From: Rhizobium sp. NFR07
GTDB taxonomy: Bacteria > Pseudomonadota > Alphaproteobacteria > Rhizobiales > Rhizobiaceae
Reading direction: 5' to 3'
DNA: 64,000 nt
NCBI RefSeq assembly: GCF_900111905.1
Contig: NZ_FOKM01000011.1
Span: 124,001-188,000 of the forward strand
Below, piece after piece: positions 21,101-29,125 of the stretch. How positions within the stretch are numbered: position 1 is the stretch's first letter; each line of letters opens with the position of its first letter. The position numbers and the translations under genes were made by a program. Under the pieces are notes generated by a model. The model ran no database searches. It saw only the letters and a list, made by a program, of their open reading frames with translations, and had not been told where the DNA came from.

Positions 21101-22632
21101 TGGAACTGGTAAAACCCTTCGGCCGCTTCCTCGAACTGGGCAAGCGCGACTACTATTCCGACCGCAAGATCGGCCTGCGCCCGTTCCGCCGCAATATCAG
21201 CTATTTCGGCATCGATGCCGACCAGTTGCTTGTCAACCTGCCGGCCGTGACGAAGAAGATTTTCACGGAGATCGGCGACCTGTTCCAGAAGGGTGACCTT
21301 TCGCCTCTGCCTTATCGCGCCTTCGGCTTTGACGAGATCGGCAGCGCCTTCCGCCTGATGCAGAATGCCGGCCAGATCGGCAAGATCGTCATCCAGCCGC
21401 CAGTGCGCGGCAAGGATCGCGTTGTCGTGGCAACTGATCGCGCCGTCCGTTTCGACGGCGAGGGCACATTCCTCGTCGCCGGTGGTATCGGCGGCTTCGG
21501 CCTCGTTGCCGCAGACTGGCTGGTTTCCAGGGGCGCGCGGCGCATCGCACTCTGCTCGCGTCGCGGTATTGCCGACGAGGCGACGATCCGGGCTCTGGAA
21601 AAGTGGGCGCGCCTCGGTGTCGCCGCCACGCTGCATGCCTGCGACATCACCGACGAAAAATCGCTCTCGGGCCTTCTCACCGAACTGCGCGGCGCAGCAC
21701 CCATCAAGGGCGTCATCCACGCAGCCATGGTGCTCGACGATGCGCTGCTGACCAACCTGACCGATGAACGCAACCGTCCGGTCGTCGACGTCAAGGTTCG
21801 CGGTGCCGAACTTCTCGACAAGCTGACCCGCGGCGACGATCTCGAGCTCTTCCTGCTCTTTTCCTCGGCAACGACGATGCTGGGCAATCCGGGGCAGGCC
21901 AACTACGTCATTGCCAACGGCTATCTCGAAGGTCTTGCCCGCGCCCGCCGCGCAGCCGGCCTCTCGGCACTTGCCGTCGGCTTCGGCGCGATCGCCGATA
22001 CCGGCTTCCTGGCGCGCAATGCCGAGATCAACGAACTCCTGTCCAAGCGCATCGGCAAGACGGCGTTGAAGGCGCGCGACGCGCTGGAGCAGGTCGAGAA
22101 CTACATGGCGGCCGACACGGGCTCCATCGACGCTGCGGCGGTGATGATCGCCGAAGTCGACTGGAGTGCGGTCCGCATGCTGCCGATCGCGACGTCTTCC
22201 CTGTTCGAGACGGCGATGCGCGCGGCCGGAAGCCAGCAGGCTGCAGCCGATGGCGACCGGATCGACCTGGAAGAGCTCATCCGCGGCAAGTCGGTCGACG
22301 AAGCCCAGGTTCTGTTGCATCAGATCGTTGCTGCGGAAATCGCCACCATCCTGCGTGTTACCGAAGACAGCATCACGCCGGAAAAGATCCTCAAGGATGT
22401 CGGCCTCGACAGTCTGATGGCGATGGAGCTCGGCATGAGCTTCCAGCAGAAGACCGGATTTGATATTCCTCTGAGCGGCGTTGGCGAAGACACGACCGTC
22501 AGCGATGTTGTCACCCGTCTGCGCGAAAGGGTTTCCAAGCGCAATGATGAAGACGACTCTGGTCCGCAGGACGCCGTCCTGGATCGCCTGGTGAAGAGCC
22601 ATTCGACACAGCAGAAAGCAGCCGCACAGTGA
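15193..22632 (+). CDS. rkpA: Reducing type I polyketide/fatty acid synthase RkpA
   Basis: This 2479-residue multidomain synthase builds an acyl chain that stays on its own carrier domain. Domain order is KS (about 1-430; Cys173, His308, His346), AT (about 525-830; GHSVGE with Ser618), DH (about 890-1190; HVVDGRAILP with His923, and Asp1088), a roughly 500-residue stretch without clear motifs, ER (about 1745-2065; HGAAGGVGLAALQ), KR (about 2085-2270; GGIGGFG, Tyr2238) and ACP (about 2330-2420; GLDSLMAM with Ser2407). All reducing domains are present, so a saturated chain is expected. No thioesterase was found. The product is probably handed to RkpG, whose GTG start overlaps this stop by 4 bp. 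The start may be GTG 15193 or ATG 15199. The order matches the Sinorhizobium rkp-1 locus. Confidence 0.93.
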   Translation: MTMTIEVIGRACVAPGANSIQELQQVLRKGRCTVTQIPSDRWDLARFWHPVQGTPGKTYTYAAGVIDSVYDFDPAVFGLSQREAMQMDPQQRVLLRLVWRALEDANLPASALANEKVGVYIGASSLESGNLSAEDPASGSPYFMTGNTLSIVSNRVSHVFGLNGPSMTIDTACSSSLVALDQAARALERGDIDTAIVGGVNILIYPLSFVGFAQARMLSPEGLCRAYDTNGHGYVRAEGGAAIVLRRSDRAKQQKDRSYARIHATGVNSSGRTNGISLPSREAQADLLRSIYKGNNIDVNRVAFIEGHGTGTRVGDPAEVWAIGSVIAQNRRAPLPIGSIKSNIGHTEPVSGLFGLLKAMISLENDYLPATLHIEKTNEDIDFDALNVRVNTSALKLLPAKGARLAGVNSFGFGGTNAHVVIGDPEPSNEADAAAKGDNVLFLASAHSATALQTLLEDYRKRLSTAEPAAARRIVAATTTNRDALKHRFAVDARSEETVLQAIEAHLEGEASDGERGEAPSHVGKLAFVFSGNGAQWAGMGVDAYRENSHFRQYFQSFSALFEYHLGEKLTDLIVADDINARLADATIAQPLLFAVQAALSDCLAAHGIRPDVVFGHSVGEIAAAYASKALTAAESVAIVAKRSRSQHLFAGQGKMAAVVMGEEAAAAFAKAHGLHGICVAAINAPNSVTISGPVEEIQAFRDAARKVQVVAHILDINYPFHHPIIDSARAGFLADLPAIEPQSAACTFVSTVTGGIYDGRGLDADYWWRNVREPVLFRSAAETALDLGCNLFIEISPRTILSNYVSEIAKSNAQPATVIGTLQREASMEGRDPVARSFARAVAHGAVPAPSRHSGKRNALADLPPLPFEPVSLKMPGTTDEIDVFGRDLKNQYTLLGWRSDPNGSHWKNHVDALLFPDLAEHVVDGRAILPGSGFLDIAVTAAQAHFGSDDIEISNMEIVRPLELRPDRMLELSTILSPETGNIEIRSRERLSSDDWTIHAVGRCRRPVDDETPRFESVARSGDSSALSSAEVYETAERFGLQYGPRFQLLSKAVSFGNNIVDVDLKQAADPAHPYVRYNLNPFSVDAVFHGLVALFDRLSGSDAGSPYIPVRFGSVRVTGKGETIAKATIEIERFSSFSIKVNFRLFNSAGEQIASLADCRFRRTSLRRHHTLDSVAFHFEAVPSAIMPSSITVGRSVVEITLPALAEGVSVTAKDNASLMIDAAIYRACHEFALSLADRDGNVLSATLPGDKELRSFLTSCLFTLEDAGVAAPFDAGWKVPREFAFPQVDELIQEIYRENSARVAEAVLANDVYRDMLERLSLVNLHGDGETAVPRNVSEATLDHVLVHSPLGRSRAESAVDLAERFCKANPSWTRFIVELGSTSESISTRLAHMAATIGASLVIVEPRENARRMLELAFEQNVHVSVIEPKLLGSLSQVDLIVAGGLYSQTLLAGDDDMRQAVRALASKGTAIVFADRAPSAFNDFAFGLSDDWFAASQSADFPVGQLGTPAQIESLLSDLGFASPSIEEVQTQQGALILASAQSTASTEKALAGTRGHMVVVAEPSAEKSIAPSFANATLVTADAVLEQAFEANGEGVICVAYLADRGAHESVSALQVARLSRFKHLAETLTRQSVGLSSRPRIVIVAPGGSPLAGLKSDEGNAGLWTFARVLQNEYDAVDIHLVDVEDTAAAALVDRIATVRGGNREWLATAEGLAEIRAASGPFAGTDTTTVDFEAATIRQLVSGRVDSIIWETCQTAEPAGDEVIIAVEAAGLNFRDVMWSMGLLPEEALEDGFAGATIGMEMSGRVERVGSAVTDLVPGDRVMGIGPAAFSTHVRVRRDGVTKFPDRLDFAAAATVPVAFLTAYYAMVQLGHIEPGETILIHGAAGGVGLAALQIAKLKGATVIATAGTVEKRRFLETVGADHIFDSRSLDFVSRVRAVTNGEGVDLVLNSLFSEAMERSLELVKPFGRFLELGKRDYYSDRKIGLRPFRRNISYFGIDADQLLVNLPAVTKKIFTEIGDLFQKGDLSPLPYRAFGFDEIGSAFRLMQNAGQIGKIVIQPPVRGKDRVVVATDRAVRFDGEGTFLVAGGIGGFGLVAADWLVSRGARRIALCSRRGIADEATIRALEKWARLGVAATLHACDITDEKSLSGLLTELRGAAPIKGVIHAAMVLDDALLTNLTDERNRPVVDVKVRGAELLDKLTRGDDLELFLLFSSATTMLGNPGQANYVIANGYLEGLARARRAAGLSALAVGFGAIADTGFLARNAEINELLSKRIGKTALKARDALEQVENYMAADTGSIDAAAVMIAEVDWSAVRMLPIATSSLFETAMRAAGSQQAAADGDRIDLEELIRGKSVDEAQVLLHQIVAAEIATILRVTEDSITPEKILKDVGLDSLMAMELGMSFQQKTGFDIPLSGVGEDTTVSDVVTRLRERVSKRNDEDDSGPQDAVLDRLVKSHSTQQKAAAQ

Positions 22633-24056
22633 CTGACAAAAACAAGCGAGGAACCACGGCGTCTTCCGGCGGAGACGCCAAGAAGGGGTTTCTCGAACAG
22701 ATGCGGCAGACGAACGAGACATCCGGGCGCAATCGCGAAGCGCGGTTGAACCGCCAGCCGCAGGCAGCTGTCCGCCAGGCATTGAAGTTCGATCAGCTGC
22801 CGGAATATCAGCGCGTACAGACGCAGCGGAAGATCGGCGAGATGATCGGTGTGGGCAATCCCTTCTATCGTTCCCATGATGCCGCGGCCGGCGCCACGAC
22901 CGTGATGGGTGGCGAGGTCTTCGCCAATTTCGCGTCCTATGACTATCTTGGCACGAACACCGACCCGCTGGTGACGAGCCGCGCGAAGGAAGCGATCGAC
23001 CGTTACGGCATCTCTGCTTCCGCCAGCCGCGTCGTCGCCGGTGAAAGACCCGTCCACACGGAGTTGGAAGCGGCACTGGCCGAGGTCTATGGCGTCGAGG
23101 CTGCCGTCTGCTTCGTCAGCGGCTATCTGACCAATGTCGCGGCGATCAGCTGTCTTGTCGGTTCGCAGGACCTCGTCATACATGACGAGTTCATCCACAA
23201 CAGCGCGCTTGCCGGTATCAAGCAGTCCGGGGCGACCCGAAGGCTCTTCCGTCATAACGACGTTGAGAACCTCGAAACTGTCCTAAAGACGCTCTCCTCC
23301 GATTTCCGCCGCGTGCTGGTGATTGTCGAAGGCGTCTATTCAATGGACGGCGATATCGCCGACCTGCCGAAACTTCTCGAGCTTCGCAACCGCTACGGTT
23401 TCTGGCTGATGGTCGACGAGGCTCATGCGCTCGGCGTTCTCGGCAAGACGGGCAGGGGTACCTTCGAACACTATGGTCTCGATCCGAGAGAGGTTGATCT
23501 GTGGATGGGCACCCTGTCCAAGACCACGTCCAGCTGCGGCGGTTACATCGCCGGCTCGCAGGCATTGGCGGATATCCTGAAGGCGGAGGCCGGCGGCTTC
23601 GTTTACAGCGTCGGTCTGGCGCCGGTGCTGGCGATGGCGGCAAAGGCGGGTCTCGAAATCCTGCGCAGCGAGCCGAAGCGGACCGAACGTTTGCATCGCA
23701 ACGGTGCACTGTTCCTGGAATTTGCCCAGAAGGCCGGGCTCGATACGGGCTTGAGCGTCGGCTTCTCGGTCGTGCCGGTCTTGGTCGGCGATTCCCTTCG
23801 TGCCGTGCAGCTCTCTAACGAACTGCTCGAGGACGGCGTTAATGCACTGCCGATCATCCACCCGGCCGTTCCTGAAGGCATGGCGCGCCTGCGCTTCTTC
23901 ATCACCTGCAATCACACCGAGGAGCAGATCCGCCATGCGGTGGACGCCACGGCACGCAGGCTGGCGGCCCTTAAGGAACGGAATTTCGGCCTGGCATCGC
24001 TCGACATGGAAAAGATGATGCAGCTTTCTCCGCTGCTCCAGACACCCAACAATTAG
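22629..24056 (+). CDS. rkpG: Alpha-oxoamine synthase RkpG
   Basis: This PLP-dependent enzyme belongs to the family of serine palmitoyltransferase, 8-amino-7-oxononanoate synthase and 2-amino-3-ketobutyrate CoA ligase, which join an acyl thioester to an amino acid with loss of CO2. The PLP lysine is Lys298 in GTLSKTTSSCGG. The cofactor-binding Asp and His are in the VDEAHALGVLG motif. The glycine-rich substrate region includes YGISASASRVVAG. The 475-residue protein has an extra polar N-terminus of about 70 residues compared with the compact family members. The GTG start overlaps the rkpA stop (GTGA), suggesting translational coupling and direct use of the polyketide chain as acyl donor. Confidence 0.92.
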   Translation: MTDKNKRGTTASSGGDAKKGFLEQMRQTNETSGRNREARLNRQPQAAVRQALKFDQLPEYQRVQTQRKIGEMIGVGNPFYRSHDAAAGATTVMGGEVFANFASYDYLGTNTDPLVTSRAKEAIDRYGISASASRVVAGERPVHTELEAALAEVYGVEAAVCFVSGYLTNVAAISCLVGSQDLVIHDEFIHNSALAGIKQSGATRRLFRHNDVENLETVLKTLSSDFRRVLVIVEGVYSMDGDIADLPKLLELRNRYGFWLMVDEAHALGVLGKTGRGTFEHYGLDPREVDLWMGTLSKTTSSCGGYIAGSQALADILKAEAGGFVYSVGLAPVLAMAAKAGLEILRSEPKRTERLHRNGALFLEFAQKAGLDTGLSVGFSVVPVLVGDSLRAVQLSNELLEDGVNALPIIHPAVPEGMARLRFFITCNHTEEQIRHAVDATARRLAALKERNFGLASLDMEKMMQLSPLLQTPNN

Positions 24057-24072
24057 GGTGAGGGGCGGCGCC

Positions 24073-24873
24073 ATGCATGTCGTCGTGACGGGGGGATCGA
24101 GCGGCATCGGCCTTGAGGTCGCAAAGATCTACGCGGCGAAAGGTGTGTCCGTTTCGATCGTCGCCCGCAATCCGGAAAAACTACAATCCGCGCATGAACG
24201 GATTGAAAAGGCTGCGGCGACCGGCGCCACAGTTTATTCGGCTGCGGCTGATGTGGCCGATGCGACAGCGCTTTCCGCTGCGATCTCTGCCTGTGAAGCC
24301 GCCCAGGGGCCATGCGATACCCTCGTCGTATCGGCGGGTATTGTTGATCCGGCATGGTTCTACGAGCAGAGCGATGAAGCCTTCCGGGCCATGTGGGAGA
24401 CGAACTTCCATGGTGCGGTCAATGCCGTAAGGACGGTTTATCAGGGCATGCGGAAGCGGCGGGAGGGGCGCATCATGATTGTCTCCTCCGCGGCCGCTCT
24501 TATCGGCATTCCCGCCTATGCGGGCTATTGCGGGTCGAAGTCCGCGCTTGTTGGCTTCGTCGATGCGTTGCGGCTTGAGGCGATGCCGGATGGGATATCC
24601 GTCGGAATATGCTTTCCCCCCGATACCGACACGCCGCAACTTGCCTGGGAGATTCACTGTCGCCCGCGCGAAGCGCAAATGCTAATGGGTAAGGTAAAGG
24701 CGCGCCCCGCTGATAGCATTGCAGCAGATATCGTGAACGGCATTACCAAGCGCAGGGCGCGGGTCTATTTCAGCCTGTCGATCGCAGCACTTTCGATCTT
24801 TGGACCGGCTATCAAGCCGCTGGTCGAGGTATGGTATCGGTTTCGAACGCGCCGGCCAGGCGGCTTGCTTTAG
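24073..24873 (+). CDS. rkpH: SDR RkpH, 3-ketosphinganine-reductase-like
   Basis: This short-chain dehydrogenase (266 residues) very likely reduces the ketone left by RkpG. The NAD(P)-binding motif TGGSSGIG is at residues 8-15, NAG is replaced by SAG, and the catalytic Tyr152 and Lys156 are in AGYCGSKSA. After the active site the protein has CFPPDTDTPQLAWE. The PPDTDTP sequence is a signature I associate with eukaryotic 3-ketodihydrosphingosine reductase. A hydrophobic C-terminal segment (VYFSLSIAALSIFGPAI) could attach it to the membrane, as in that enzyme. The start was set at the ATG after AGGGGCGGCGCC. It closes the rkpA-G-H set; the rkpI and rkpJ genes that follow in Sinorhizobium are not here. 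Confidence 0.9.
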   Translation: MHVVVTGGSSGIGLEVAKIYAAKGVSVSIVARNPEKLQSAHERIEKAAATGATVYSAAADVADATALSAAISACEAAQGPCDTLVVSAGIVDPAWFYEQSDEAFRAMWETNFHGAVNAVRTVYQGMRKRREGRIMIVSSAAALIGIPAYAGYCGSKSALVGFVDALRLEAMPDGISVGICFPPDTDTPQLAWEIHCRPREAQMLMGKVKARPADSIAADIVNGITKRRARVYFSLSIAALSIFGPAIKPLVEVWYRFRTRRPGGLL

Positions 24874-24977
24874 CAGACATCGCGTCACGCGCGGATCTCT
24901 GGTGTAGACGCGCCAGTCGCTGCATGCTGACCACACCGCAATGACCACTCACGATGCGACCAGCGGAGAGAGAGTTG

Positions 24978-25211
24978 ATGGCCAAATTTTATTTTGATCT
25001 TGCCGTGGATGGGAACATGGTGCGCGATTTTACAGGTATAGACCTGTCTTTGGATCAAATTCCAAAATATGCCCAACAACTCATGATGGAGACACTTTTG
25101 ATGGAAGGTCCAGGTACAGGCATATTCAGCCTCGAATTATCCGTCCGGAGCCAACCCGGCAAACGCGTATTCTCGGCAAGCTTGAAATATGACGGGCAGC
25201 GCGGCGGTTAA
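24978..25211 (+). CDS. Small DUF6894-like protein
   Basis: The 77-residue product begins MAKFYFDLAVDGNMVRDFTGIDL, which fits the small rhizobial DUF6894 pattern of an aromatic N-terminal strand followed by an acidic turn and a helix. A strong GGAGAGAGAG ribosome site supports the ATG at 24978 rather than the more upstream ATG. No signal peptide or membrane segment is visible. It stands alone, about 100 bp after rkpH on the same strand, and marks the change from the capsule locus to a region of small orphan genes. Function is unknown. Confidence 0.65.
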   Translation: MAKFYFDLAVDGNMVRDFTGIDLSLDQIPKYAQQLMMETLLMEGPGTGIFSLELSVRSQPGKRVFSASLKYDGQRGG

Positions 25212-25303
25212 ATCCCGTTTTCAGTCGCGGTGGCAGGACGCGGCCGGCGCTCTGGGGCCGATGAGATCATGAAATCTGTCTCGTTCCCGGATCGGAAGGT
25301 CAG

Positions 25304-25486
25304 CTACTCATCGCTTGTGGTGAACCACTCAGGCTTGATCAGCATGGCGACGACGATGACCGGGAGAAAGACAATGGCGATCAACCATTGCTGCGCGAGC
25401 TTTGCCCATGATTGCGACCCGTCGATATCGGCGCGTCGACCTCTTTTCGGACCGCCTGCAGCGGAGCCACCCGTTTCCATCAGCAT
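25304..25486 (-). CDS. Small single-pass membrane protein (60 aa)
   Basis: The predicted product is MLMETGGSAAGGPKRGRR followed by a polar linker, one membrane helix (about 33-53, WLIAIVFLPVIVVAMLI) and a short KPEWFTTSDE tail. The positive N-terminus suggests an N-in orientation. The chosen ATG has a AAAAAGGG site eight bases upstream; the frame extends further up but without a better signal. It is followed upstream by another 60-residue membrane protein on the same strand. Function is unknown; small membrane proteins of this kind are common among stress genes. Confidence 0.6.
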   Translation of the reverse strand: MLMETGGSAAGGPKRGRRADIDGSQSWAKLAQQWLIAIVFLPVIVVAMLIKPEWFTTSDE

Positions 25487-25572
25487 GCTTGATCCCTTTT
25501 TTCTTGTGCGTCCTGTGGGCGACGGCCACAACACCGGAGAACGATGAGGCACAGCGGCGCGTCGTTGTCCGG

Positions 25573-25755
25573 CTAAATCCAGTCCCCGATCTTCTCCTCA
25601 TCGGGGAGGGCGTCGTCGATAAACCCGATAATTTCAAAAAGGATGATTACCGCGCCAACGGTCATCAAACCCAGCACCAATCGTCCTGGCGCGAGGATGA
25701 AACGGGCCACGTGATGAAGTAACCCATCCGAGTGACTGTCAGGCCTGGTCAACAT
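25573..25755 (-). CDS. Small single-pass membrane protein (60 aa)
   Basis: The product starts MLTRPDSHSDGLLHHVARF, has one long hydrophobic helix (about 23-46, LVLGLMTVGAVIILFEIIGFI) and ends in an acidic tail DDALPDEEKIGDWI. A GCGAGG site lies upstream of the ATG at 25755; the frame is open for 18 more codons. It is transcribed toward the neighbouring 60-residue membrane protein, 86 bp away, and both could be one unit. No known family was recognised. Confidence 0.6.
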   Translation of the reverse strand: MLTRPDSHSDGLLHHVARFILAPGRLVLGLMTVGAVIILFEIIGFIDDALPDEEKIGDWI

Positions 25756-26239
25756 CTTGAACCTCGCAACGAGAGAGCTTTGATAGGACGGACGTGACGG
25801 AAATCTCACCTCTAGGTTGAGATCTCGGCGGTATCAGCGGGTAATTCAAGTACAAGCATCTGTGGCGTCAAAATCGTTGGCTATGCGTGAATTTAGTCGA
25901 TTGGCCACACAGCACGCGCATCTAAAACTAGAGATAAACCCAGTATATGCCCCGTGTCACCAACTATAAAGATGCAGACATCGTGTGAGTAATAGACCTT
26001 TGGGCTGTGATGCAAAGGTGGCTGTTTTTTCGGCGGGGGAAACCTTGGTCGCCTGAAAGATTAGGATCCGCTTATAAGCGGTTCTGTAAGGTCTAACAAC
26101 GACTTGTTTACGGCTAACACGTAATAAGATTTTGCTGATGGAGCATCTTTGCATGTCGAAAATGAAGTCGAGCATACGGACCATTCGTCCATAAAAAGCC
26201 ATCCTACGAGGGTGGAGGCGCCGGTACTACTCTTGTGCC
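25756..26239. other. Intergenic region, no clear gene
   Basis: These 484 bases are more AT-rich than their surroundings and hold no convincing coding sequence. An imperfect inverted repeat (ATCTCACCT and AGGTTGAGAT, near 25802-25822) lies just upstream of the 60-residue membrane protein gene on the minus strand and could be an operator. An 81-codon open frame at 25957-26202 (minus) was not accepted. Confidence 0.5.
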
Positions 26240-28917
26240 TTATCCTTCTGCGTTTCGATCGACTAACCAGGGCTCGCTGCGAACACGTAACAGCACTTCC
26301 AGTCGGTTGGCAGCGTTGAATTTAGCCAATAGTGAGGACACCTGGTGTTCGACCGTCCTGAGCGACCGCGATAGCGCCCGGGCAATCTCTTTGTTGCTTA
26401 GCCCTTCAACAAGAGAACCGAGCACAATCTGTTCTGATTGGGTCAAGCCAAGTGGATGCTGACGGGATGACGAATAGGGGCCACGACGCTTCTTCGGCAT
26501 CACGTCTTCCAGACCTAGGCGCATGCCAAGCCTTCGGGCGAAACTGGCTGTTCCCTGCGCTTCCAGATCATCCAGAAGTTTCACAGCGCGGGGGAGGGCT
26601 TGGCGAACATCTTCAGCTCTCGCCTGAAGCAGGCAAAGCGCCGCTTCGTAGGGCTGATCCAGTGCCAACCATAGGTCCGCCGCCCGCTCGATGTCTCCGG
26701 CGAGCTCGGCGGCACGGGGCGCCGCAATTTCCGCTGTCGATATCGGGGATGCCGCAAGCGAAAAACGATGCTGCCAGACAAGGACTTCCCCGAGATCCCA
26801 CATGTTCATCGTCTCAGAGCCGAGCAGCAGAAGTTCTGCCACATGCGTCTTGGCGGCGTCGCTATCGTCTGAGAGCCAAGCTGCTTCAAGCAACGCTAAT
26901 CTGACCGGGATGATCCTTTGTGGCTCGCCCGTGTAAAGCCCCTCGGCCAGCGCCCGCTGCAAAAGCTCGAGCGCCTTTTCCCTTTGCCCGAGCCGCAGCT
27001 TGACACGAGCGAGAACGGAAAGCGCAGGCAAATGCATAACGCGAGGAAAGCCGTCCATTGTAACGACACCTTCAGCAATCGTTTCAGCCTCGTGCAGACG
27101 CCCCTGTTCCATCCGAAGTTGCGCGTGCCGACCCAGGAGATAGTGGGCCGCACCATCGAGATCGAACTGAACACACAGGGCAGTGCCCTCCACAATCAGC
27201 TTTTCGGCTTTGGCAAAATCTCTCAAGAGCATGCAGCATTCGGAAAAATTGGTATAGGCGCGCGACGCGTGATCGTGAAAGCCGTGCAGGAGCGACAGAG
27301 ATAGACTTTCCTCGAGCAATCGCGCCCCTTCGGTCATTCCGAGCATCATAAGCGATGTCCCAACATTGTTGAGCGAGTGTATTCGTGTCTCAACCTGGTC
27401 CAATCGTTCAGACAGCTCGATCGCCTGCCTGCCCATTCAATCGATTCCTCGAACCTGTCCTGCAGCATCAACAGCTGCGAGCGCGTGCTGTAGGCGAGCG
27501 CGAGCTCACCACTGACTGGGTGGGCCTCAAGCTCGACTATGGCCTTCTCCGTGCGGTCGACCGCTTGATGCGTTTCTCCCCGACGCCAATGAAGCCGGGC
27601 CAGACGGCATAGGTTGAGGCCGACCTTGTAGATATTGTCCTGCGAGCGCCAGAGAGAGATCGCTGTTTCATAGGCCTCCATCGTCTGGTCGCTTGACGTT
27701 GTCCCCGCCAGAAACGTCTCATGTGCCCAGTCCTCGTAGATCTGCGCGGCAGTCGGCAAGGGAGCAAGCGCAACATGTTCAAGGGCCGCGGTCAGATGCG
27801 TTGCCGCCTGCTGGTGAGCTCCAAGCTTGGCTGCCCGGGCGGCCGCCTTCGGCGCCAGTTCCAGAACGTGCACGGGATTCCCCGACAAGCCGGCGTGATG
27901 GAGGCGCTGAGCTAAAATGGAAGGATCGCTGTCGCCACCAGGCAAGGATGCCAAAATACTCTCCATTCTCGCATGCAGATTGCGCCTTGCGACCGGCGAC
28001 AATCTCTCAATCGTCGCCTGCCGCGCGAGCTCGTGGCGGAACACGAGGGATCCTTTTTCGTCCCAGCGCAAAAAGCCCCGCTCGATACACTGGTCGGCAA
28101 CATATTCCGCCTCATCGCCGATCAGGTGCGGGATCATCGAAGACGCGATGCCACTCGGCAGAACGCTGATCGCATCGAGAAACTCGCGCAATCCTGCCGG
28201 CAAACGCGAGAGGCGAGCCCATACCGCATCGCGGACAGAAATTGGCAGATGCCCATCAGCCCGACTTTGATCTGCAAGAAGCTCCATGACAAAGAATGGG
28301 TTGCCCCCGGTGGCGCGGTGCAGGTTTCCTCCACGCACCGCATCGCCCGCAAGCTCTGTGACGGCAGCAAGCGACAGCGGCTCCATCGAAAGCCGCGTCA
28401 TAGCTGCGGCCGGAAGATCACCGAGAACCTGCGTCATGGGGTGATCTCGGCCGATATCGACATCGCGCACAGTCAAAACAATCATTGCTTTGAGAAGAGA
28501 GACACGACGCCCCAGAAAACGAATGAGGTCGAAGGTCGCACGATCTGCCCAGTGCAGATCTTCGAATACGAGGATCATTGTTTTCGGTGACGTGACAATC
28601 GTACTGAGCAATTCGGAAAAGATGAGATCCGGCGCCTCTGCTCGCCGCAAGAGGCTGCTCAGCTCGGGGGAAATCGTGATCGCCATGTCCTGCAGCGGGC
28701 CGAGGGGCCGGGGCGTCGTAAACGGGTCGTTCCAACCCCAATGGACTATGTAATCGCTTTCCACCAATTCGGAGAATTGCTGAAGAAGAGCGGTCTTTCC
28801 AATCCCCGCGTCGCCCTCCAAAACGACGATGCGCCCTCGGCCCAAGGCAGCATCCTTCAACGTCGAAAGCAGCTTCTCCGTAACGGCTTCTCTTTCCAGC
28901 AGCATCGGGGGTCCCAT
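26240..28917 (-). pseudogene. LuxR-family AAA/TPR regulator (LAL type), frameshifted
   Basis: Two overlapping frames together make one large ATP-binding LuxR regulator of about 890 residues. The N-terminal part (27346-28917) has an AAA ATPase with Walker A GDAGIGKT, Walker B MILVFEDLHWADRA and TPR-like helices. The C-terminal part (26240-27436) continues the helices and ends in a LuxR helix-turn-helix (LTQSEQIVLGSLVEGLSNKEIARALSRS). The reading frame breaks at 27424-27434, where the minus strand has two GGCA units. One more GGCA copy would read through exactly (EWAGRQAIEL). So the gene appears broken by loss of a 4-bp unit, unless this is a sequencing error or an on/off switch. The start may be ATG 28917 or ATG 28905. 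Target genes are unknown. Confidence 0.8.
27424..27434 (-). repeat. Short GGCA tandem repeat at frameshift
   Basis: On the minus strand this reads GGGCAGGCAGG. It is the exact point where the two halves of the LuxR-type regulator change frame. A third GGCA unit would restore one continuous protein, so slipped-strand loss of a unit is the simplest explanation. Confidence 0.6.
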
Positions 28918-29125
28918 GCGCAAGGTGATCGTCAGTCAAATCAGTGAAGCATTATGGCTTTTGCGGCCGTGCCAGTGGCTGTGCTTCAAGAATTATGGAT
29001 CAATACGAGAGCGCTAAGATAGCAACTTATAATTATTGAGCAATTCCCATCTCTACACAGGTCTGTCTTTGCTGCGACGGGTCCGGGTCGGCCACAGATC
29101 AACGGATCTTGCAGACAAAGGGCGC

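Noticed and set aside
19837..23076. A 1079-codon open frame on the minus strand opposite rkpA and rkpG.
   Set aside because: It is the antisense of two well-supported genes with intact motifs, in high-GC DNA where such antisense frames are common; it has no recognisable domain.
25957..26202. An 81-codon minus-strand frame.
   Set aside because: No ribosome site, no recognisable pattern, AT-rich intergenic composition.
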